DNA of 64,000 nucleotides from Diadema setosum (taxonomy: Eukaryota; Echinodermata; Echinoidea; Diadematoida; Diadematidae), in the NCBI GenBank assembly GCA_033980235.1, contig CM067069.1:14147828-14211827 (forward strand), written 5' to 3'. Shown here piece after piece: positions 57,733 through 64,000 of this stretch. The notes beneath the pieces are model-generated. The model was given only the letters and a program-made list of their open reading frames with translations, made no database searches and was not told the DNA's origin. How positions within the stretch are numbered: position 1 is the stretch's first letter; every line of letters starts with the position of its first letter. The position numbers were made by a program, and so were the translations under genes.

Positions 57733-60700
57733 AAAATAAATAAATCTAGAAACTAAATAAATCAATAAATCAATAGACACATTTGAATATAATCATATAT
57801 AATTACAGTATACTTCAAAGGGAGTACAGGAATTCAAATTTGACCAAATTGTAACAGCAGCCTGAACTGACAAGCAGGTTAAAAAGTTTACAAGTAACAA
57901 AATCACAGGACAGGATAGGACAAGCACATCACTCAAGGTAAAAAATGGGAATTTGACCAAAAATTTTTTTGACCCTTTAACCTGTTGAGGACAAGTTAAT
58001 TTTGCTATGATATGCATTTCCCATAGACACCCACTGGAGTATACTTGGGACTAGTCTTCAACGAGTTAATAGACTTCTACTCCTTACGTTCTTGGTTCTT
58101 GAGCAGGTCGGCCTGGCCCCGCTCAATGCGGTTTTCAGCATCCTTCACAAAGGACATCATGCCCCCAAAGTGAGGGGCCAGCACCTCCTCGATGAACTCC
58201 CCAGTCCGTGCCTCCAGGAGCTGCCGGAAGCTGTCTGCCTCACGGGAATCTTCCGAGGTGCACTCCTGAGAGTAAATGGGACCAAATCAGAAAAAGAATT
58301 AACTTTTAATGTAAATAGTTTCTCTCAGGCAAAACATCATACAATGAGACACGAAAATACGTCAGCTACCTTACATTTCCAAAGTTGTGGCAGAAAGAAA
58401 AGGAAGCCAATGGAACAAGAATCAAGAGTATTCAATTACTATAACACTATCAAATAATTTCAGAGCATGTGAAATCTAAAATGTCTGATTTAACATTAAT
58501 GATGCTAATGATGATTTCAGCTGACCTCTTCATCCAAAGAATCCCCCACACTCACAGCTACCATACAAAGAGTATAGACACCCATCTAACGTCTCCTCTA
58601 CACACTCTTGCAGGCTGCCTGAAACCTACTCCTACTTACCACCTCCCTGTGCTAGCAGGCATCCCACCCCACCAACTCAGAAGAAACACTGCCACATGAC
58701 AAGCAGTTCTTACAGCTGCCATGGAGGAGTACCCTCCCCTCCACACCAAGGTCCATGTCACCCTCCCTAGGCAGCACGTTCAGGGCAGGAAACCCTTCAT
58801 TGTGTCTGCCCAAGCCCTGGGAATCTCTGCACAAAGGCCTGGCTCTGAAACCAAGTGGAAGAAACAACAGCCTGCAGGCAGACTCGCCAATATGCTGCCA
58901 AAAACAAACATTCCACCCCCCCATCCCCTCCCCCAGCTGTGACCTTCCTCGCAAAGAATAGTGCCGCCTGAACCAACTCCGCATGTGGGTGGGAAGAGGG
59001 GCACTTTTGAGGATGCTGGTACCTGTAGAATCTCTCAGACACAGACAGATGTGACTGTGGTGAGGTGTAGACAGCAACCACCACATAGATCACTGCACTA
59101 TTCATAAGATCCCACCCCCTGGGTGCCACCTTTCTCGCAAGGAATGGTGCCGTCTGAGCCACTTCTGCAATGGGGGGGGGGGGGGGGGGGGGCACTTTCG
59201 CGCCTGCTGGCACCTGTGGAATCTCTCAGACGCCGACAGATGCAACTGTGGTGAGGTACAGGCGGCCGACCACCTCATAGAACACTGCACCGTCCATTGC
59301 CTGGCGAGCAGGTTGACCTGCCCTCCGAAACCTCACTCCTGCTGCCAGGACCCGGCTGGAAGATGCAGTCTTCACTGAGCAAGAGAAAAAGACCGATCGA
59401 TCAGAAACCACGAGCAGGGAGAGGAAGACTCACCGTGATGACGTTGAGCATCATGTCGTAGTTGTTGATGAGGAAGATGAGCTGCTCCTTGCGAGAAGGG
59501 AACTCGGCCGCCATCCTCAGGATGAAGTTTTCCACCTCCGCCTGGAGCCGCAGCAGGAGCCGGTTCACCTTCTCGTCTGGAAACGTCTCGTTCAGGTTCA
59601 CGAGGGCGCCAGAGTACTCTGCGTAACGACGGGTAATCTACATGCAATAATGGTGACAGAATGAGAAAATATTAACATATCAAACATGCAAAGAAAAAAA
59701 TACAGATATACATCTATGTCAACACGACACAAAGTATCACTTATGACATGAAAACATCACCACTCAAATGAGACACTAAAGTAGATTGAAACCAAGTCTA
59801 ATTATTTTGCTTACTGTGTTGTATTTTGTATGAATAGTTCACAATTTTTGTTACATGCTAGCATTAAAGATAATATGAATGTCACATATTTTGCTACCTT
59901 GCTCACTCATCAGTTATGTTAGCATGATGTCATAATTTGTTGAGCGGAAATAACATCTATTGATAGGGTTCAACAGTTCTGCCTATAATATTTTAATCTA
60001 TCACTGTACAGGAAAAATTTACAATTTAGTAAATGATCACTTGGTAATATAATTTTGTTGAAATATTTGTTTTGTCTCGTTTGACAGTTTTAAAGAAGAA
60101 AGTTCCCCCAAAATAACATTATAAGTGATATCTTCTCAAAGGGAAAGGTAAGAGAGAGTCTCGCTTGATAAGATGACTATGGAAGTATGTGTCATGTCCA
60201 GTGTTGGTGTTGGTGTTTGTGCTTGTGTATGTGTTCTTGTTTGTGCATGTGCTTGTGTACTGTTTGTGGCTGTGTTTGTTTGTGTGCAATGACCTTGTGT
60301 TTGTTTGCATTTGTGAACATGTGCATGCATTGATATGTGCCAGTTATTTTTCCTACATCTCTATGATGTATCACAGTATATTGTGGACATTCTGTTTCCC
60401 TTTTTCTCTCAGGGGTTAGTCCTAGATAGGGCTACCTTGTCTTCCCTTTAACAACATTACTTGATAACTCTGTTCTTAGCTCTTTGTCAAACTGTACTTA
60501 TCCATACTGTATTTCTTATATTACTGTACACGCCAATTGTGAGGTTTGCTTTTTTGTGAATTTCGCAAGTTAGGTGCTATTTGTGAATTTAAAGACACAC
60601 AAAAATATTGACTTTGATCACGATATGAATGTGACATGCAAGTATAGATTTCTCTGTTCAGTACTGCACACAAGGATGGTGACATAGGAGGCTCATATGC

Positions 60701-62906
60701 TTCAGAAAAGTAGCAATGTAACCCCCATTATACAATGCAACTTGTTTAATGAGTTTATTTGTGAAGATTTTATCCATGATTGCAAATCTAACCATTTGCA
60801 GAATCATCAGGAAGTTCTAATTCGTGAAAAATTAGACTCCCTAAATATATGGCATATACAGTACTTGAAATGCTTCTGCTTTGTTGATATCATATACAAT
60901 TTGTATCAGTTATTTTTTTTTAATTGAATGGTTAACTTAATGAACTGAACTGAAAGTGAAAAGACACAGTGGGGGAGGGGCCTTACGTAGTGGGGCCTGA
61001 CATCGATGGAGCCTAGCTTCTGGGGGTCAGTCTCGTGGATGCTCTGGATGTTGAGCTCCAGGATGATCTTGAACCTGGGCCACAGCATCTCAAGTAATGT
61101 CTCCCAGTACCTGGAGGGGGAAGGAAGAGGAGGAGGAGGAGGAAGAAGAGGAGGAGGAGGAGGAAGAAGAGGAGGAGGAGGAGAAGAAGTGTAAGAGGAG
61201 GAAGAAGGGGAGGAGGAGGGAGAAGGGGAGGAGGAGGAGAGAGAAGGGGAGGAGGAGGGAGAAGAAGATTGGAATGATGACTTCTCATGTAAATGTGTTC
61301 CAACAATCATTTATAGTCTTAACAGTTTCAAACATTGACACCTACATGCCGAAAGTCAGAAGGTTACTGAGAGGTTCCTTGTTGCTGACAATCAGAGAGA
61401 TTAGAACAAAAGCCAGGAAATACCATTCAAGCCCTCACCAGCAAAATCAAGTCGATTTTCAAATTTTGAACACTCTCATCAAGTGACAATACCGAGTACA
61501 AAGATAATCTTGTGAGGAAGTTAGAATATCCATAACAGGGTGAGGCTAAGTATAGGAGCTGTGGCCAATTACATGCTTTCTATGAATATGGGACTAAGCC
61601 AAGCATCTAAAAGGCACAGTTTGAAAATGTGGTGACTCGATTTCAGAACTTGTTGAACACTGCTGACTGAGCTGCATTATGATGTTCAAAGATATGAAAT
61701 TAATTATTAAAAAAAAAGCACTATAGGGTATATTCCAGCACACAAACTTTTGCTGATTACGATGGTACTAGCAAGAGATCTTTGAAGAAATACCATGCTA
61801 ACAAGTCATATAGTAACAGGTCTATTCTAAAACTACTGTATACTGTAAAACTGGAAATGAAATTTTTGAGTGAGTAATTTTTTGCACTCAGTTGGCTAAA
61901 ACAAATTTTGCCTGTTTTCAATTCTGCAGAATCAAAGAGATAACACATTACAAGCAAATATATTGAATGCATTTTTATTTTTGCTCTAGTTTCAGGCCGT
62001 GCAAAATGCATGAAGATTTCCACACATCTGAGATGAAAACTTTTGAGCATGGTAAATCCGGTCACTCACATACTTTCAATTCTTTGAAGTGTTTAGCATT
62101 GACCTTCAACTCAAAATTTTTCATAGTTTAAAGAGGAACTTCATCTTGATATTGTGTTGCTTTGTGTGAAAACAGAAAAATCAGAAAATTAGATCAATGA
62201 AACTTTGGGGAATAAAGACAGACACACAAACACACACGAAAAAAGGTATGCACTTTTAAAGTTTAGAGAGCATGACAAATTGGCAACTTTATGTGACGTA
62301 GACGTTGAGCAGCTCTCCATTCTGTTTGTACACATAAAGTCCCAAATCTGTTCTTAGCATAAAATAAGAGTTATACAGGGTTTTCTTCTTTTTTTTTCTT
62401 TTTTTTTTTGCATATGCTCCTCAGCGAATAAGTTCTGTCTGTGCCAAAATATATGAAAAAAAAAAATTAGTGAAACTTTGTGTACAAACAGAATGGAGAG
62501 CTACTCAACATCCACATCACACGGAGTTGCCAATTTGTCTTACTCTCTATATTTCATCAGTTTATAACTTTTTGTGTGTCTGATTTTTTTCCTAAAATTT
62601 TCACTGATCCACTTCTCTGATTTTTCTGTTTTCATACAAAGCAACATGATATCAGGATGGAATCCCCTTTAATTCTTGCATAATATCAGAGAAAATCTTG
62701 TAGCATGTAAGACTACTTAACTCAGATTTTTCACGAAGGAAACATGGTCAAACAGTGAGCTTTACATAAACCAAATCATGAGCTTACTTGTCCAGCGCTG
62801 GTACGGATCGTTTGTGCATGAGAACCCTATAGCGCTGTATGATGTGGATACACAAGAAGACGGCGATGGAGTCATAGCACTCATTGGTGTACGTATCCAT
62901 GTGTTT
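55766..62906 (-). CDS. VPS52: VPS52, GARP/EARP tethering subunit, C-terminal six exons (gene runs off right edge)
   Basis: VPS52 is a core subunit of the GARP and EARP complexes, which tether endosome-derived vesicles at the trans-Golgi network and recycling endosomes. Six minus-strand exons (62906-62788, 61110-60987, 59637-59434, 58265-58088, 57239-57121, 55912-55766) join in phase to about 296 residues plus TGA. They align in order with the human C-terminal half: CYDSIAVFLCIHII, YWETLLEMLWPRFKIILELN, ITRRYAEYSGALVNLNETFP, EVENFILRMAAEFPSRKEQL with INNYDMMLNV, FIEEVLAPHFGGMMSFVKDA, QEIMRSFTNFKNGTSILQ, and ELINIHHLMVEVKKHKPAF at the end. The protein is mostly helical. The N-terminal half is right of position 64000. 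Convergent with CEP350. Confidence 0.96.
55913..57120. repeat. VPS52 last intron with CAA/ACC-rich low-complexity tract
   Basis: About 56580-57060 is an irregular (CAACA)n/(ACCATC)n tract. The long Gln/Asn/Thr-rich frames in it are by-products of the repeat. The rest of the intron shows nothing recognisable. Confidence 0.85.
57121..57239 (-). CDS. VPS52: VPS52 exon e
   Basis: HVEQLVRGFSSGWKQAIELI, then MRSFTNFKNGTSILQ, almost as in human. Donor CAG|GTGAGA. Confidence 0.96.
57681..57732. repeat. (GATA)n microsatellite
   Basis: About thirteen GATA units in a VPS52 intron, flanked by TAAA/AAAT-rich sequence. Confidence 0.95.
57977..58069. repeat. Short dispersed repeat, family C
   Basis: TTAACCTGTTGAGGAC to CTTCAACGAGTTAA, 18 bp from VPS52 exon d on its donor side. 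Third copy of the family. Confidence 0.8.
58088..58265 (-). CDS. VPS52: VPS52 exon d
   Basis: Begins ECTSEDSREADSFRQLLEAR, then FIEEVLAPHFGGMMSFV and ERGQADLLKNQE. Acceptor ACTCTCAG, donor GAAC|GTAAGG. Confidence 0.95.
58590..59330 (+). pseudogene. Decayed non-LTR retrotransposon ORF2 tail, partly duplicated
   Basis: Plus strand, antisense to VPS52. The region near 58612-58690 reads AGCLKPTPTYHLPVLAGIPP then QLRRNTAT, a motif seen C-terminal to the reverse transcriptase of many LINEs. Near 58945 it reads LPRKE*CRLNQLRMWVGR and near 59028 NLSDTDRCDCGE, the CxCG...H...C zinc-knuckle-like tail. A second copy of the tail (about 59118-59300) gives LSRKEWCRLS and NLSDADRCNCGEVQAADHLI. Stops, frameshifts and a poly-G insertion (about 59173-59191) make it non-functional. 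Confidence 0.72.
59434..59637 (-). CDS. VPS52: VPS52 exon c
   Basis: 68 codons, phase 0 to 0: ITRRYAEYSG, then EVENFILRMAAEFPSRKEQL and INNYDMML. Donor ACG|GTGAGT. Confidence 0.96.
59638..60986. other. VPS52: VPS52 intron between exons b and c
   Basis: AT-rich, with a TG-rich low-complexity patch (about 60185-60330) and a family F repeat (about 60535-60650). No other feature is supported. Confidence 0.6.
60535..60650. repeat. Dispersed repeat, family F (second copy)
   Basis: Similar in order to 51212-51350 (AATTTCGCAAGTTAGGTGCT, CACAAAAATATTGACT, ATGAATGTGACATGCAAG). Confidence 0.55.
60987..61110 (-). CDS. VPS52: VPS52 exon b
   Basis: YWETLLEMLWPRFKIILELN through DVRPHY; donor CAC TAC|GTAAGG. 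The acceptor's pyrimidine tract is the minus strand of the adjacent (GGA)n microsatellite. Confidence 0.95.
61111..61270. repeat. (GGA/GAA)n purine-rich microsatellite
   Basis: About 155 bp of GGA/GAA triplets immediately 5' (in the VPS52 sense) of exon b, ending at its acceptor CCTCCAG. Confidence 0.93.
62128..62672. mobile_element. TTAA-flanked foldback element
   Basis: TTAA at 62128-62131 and 62669-62672. Ends AGAGGAACTTCATCTTGATA / ATATCAGGATGGAATCCCCT are imperfectly inverted. The arms share TTGCTTTGT, AAAACAGAAAAATCAGA and a CCATTCTGTTTGTACA block in opposite orientation. VPS52 intron. Confidence 0.82.
62788..62906 (-). CDS. VPS52: VPS52 exon a (most 5' in window)
   Basis: 39 codons plus two bases, KHMDTYTNECYDSIAVFLCI onward, ending VPALD. 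Acceptor GTCTGTAG, donor GACAA|GTAAGC. Confidence 0.93.
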
Positions 62907-64000
62907 CTACAGACAGACAGACATACAAAAAAGAAAAAGACAAACAGGAAGAGAGAGAAAAAAAAAATATGAAAGATAAAACCACATCCATGCTTTCTGT
63001 TTCCTCATATCAGGGACATCACATTCAGAGAGAGAAAAAAAACACACACAAAAAACTGATTTCACCAGGATATGCAACTTTTAACTTCTGAGAATTATAT
63101 ACCTCAACTGAAAAACAGGAACTTGCTAGCTTTGCTGAGAAGAGAAGGAAGGCTAAGGACGAACATAGAGGCTGCAGGCATTCCTCAGCTGCTTGCATAC
63201 GCTGGACTGAAATCTTCTGTTTATCACAAATGTTTAATTGCACCAACATCCTGAGTATTATGACTGCTATATTTGTAGAATATACTTGAGACATGCCCTC
63301 TGCAAGATAATGATGCCTTTTTGTCATTCCAATTTTTATCTTTGTGGGACTAAATGTAAACTTTAAAGAATATGCAATGTACAAAAACAAAAACAACTTG
63401 AAATACACCAGTCAATCACCCAATTTTTTCTATCAACGATCACGCTATCAATATTTTTTCCAAATACGTCTTGAATGATTGTTATATGCAATGCGTGCAT
63501 ATATTTCGACCGATACCATGCTAACCGATCAATATGGAATCTCGATATTATTCATAAAAACGTACGCTTAAAGCTAGAATGCGCGCATAACAGTAGTGGC
63601 GCTTACGGAGCACAATTTTAATGTGCAGAACACAAGTGCAAATTTGTTAAAGAGATATGATCTCATTTATTGAAATTTGTATATCAAAGGCTATCACGGG
63701 TGAATTATGGCTGTTTTTTGGTGTATCCTAGCTGTACACAAATTTGATTTCCAGGGTATTTTGTACAAAAACTTGGAACCAATGTGACAATTTGGCACAA
63801 CTGACACAACCAAGTTGCAAGCATTTGGAGAACCTGCCTCTAAACTCTGATTCCTTTGTCGACCTACATGTAATTACGCTCGTATTTTGAGACTGACAAG
63901 CAATAATTACCCTAATCACAAACCAACATGACAGGTACTAACAGAGATAATAACAATGATATTAAAGGAGACCTCCGGATGATTTTCAGATTTTTACATT
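62907..64000. other. VPS52: VPS52 intron, right edge
   Basis: No upstream VPS52 exon (FICEFF, HDLFHAVMGRT motifs) is visible on the minus strand. At 63962 a TTAA + AGGAGACCTCCGG sequence looks like the start of another TTAA-type repeat, cut by the window edge. Confidence 0.55.

Noticed and set aside
58652..59213. Long minus-strand frames opposite the LINE tail
   Set aside because: The plus-strand reading carries recognisable LINE motifs; the minus frames are shadows.
61097..61486. Poly-Glu frame and its poly-Ser/Pro mirror
   Set aside because: Artefact of the (GGA)n microsatellite next to VPS52 exon b.
1..64000. tRNA, rRNA or snRNA genes
   Set aside because: I looked for T-arm GTTCRA-type words in a cloverleaf context and for obvious snRNA cores and found none that held up by eye; tRNAscan or Rfam would be decisive.

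Overview
This is a stretch of animal nuclear DNA, not prokaryotic. Coding sequence is split into short exons by GT-AG introns. Non-coding DNA is AT-rich and full of foldback elements (MITEs), microsatellites, poly-G/C runs and minisatellites. The proteins resemble vertebrate orthologues, and the repeat landscape looks like that of a marine invertebrate deuterostome. An echinoderm, perhaps a sea urchin, is my best guess; hemichordates and cephalochordates are not excluded. I could run no search, so the species is an inference.

Three genes are present. (1) Left, minus strand, about 1573-3358: the first 163 residues of a torsin AAA+ ATPase (signal peptide, Cys-rich segment, Walker A); later exons lie off the left edge. 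(2) Middle, plus strand, 10729-43992: a complete coding model for CEP350, the large CAP-Gly centrosomal scaffold. It has 27 coding exons and 10,602 nt including the stop, giving 3533 residues, with reading phase consistent at every junction. A CRE+ETS promoter-like block and a candidate 5' UTR exon lie near 8549-8675, and a candidate 3' end near 48571. (3) Right, minus strand, 55766-62906: six exons encoding the C-terminal ~296 residues and stop codon of VPS52, a GARP/EARP tethering subunit; the N-terminal exons lie off the right edge. CEP350 and VPS52 converge tail to tail across about 7-12 kb of repeat-rich DNA.

The rest is mostly mobile-element debris. It includes three piggyBac-like foldbacks (TTAA target, CCCTA ends, inner G/C runs) and several other TTAA-flanked foldback families. 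It also includes two islands rich in the AGGTCA hexamer, a 110-bp-arm inverted repeat built from CACACGAGTGTG-type palindromes, and a decayed LINE ORF2 tail in a VPS52 intron.

The genes do not form a pathway: torsin acts in the ER/nuclear envelope, CEP350 at centrosome and microtubules, VPS52 in endosome-to-Golgi tethering. The most interesting large-scale point is linkage. The human relatives of these neighbours lie at 1q25 (CEP350, TOR3A), 9q34 (TOR1A/1B/2A) and 6p21.3 (VPS52), which are copies of the MHC paralogy group. The window may therefore preserve part of the unduplicated ancestral segment. I found no evidence of a novel enzymatic or defence system.
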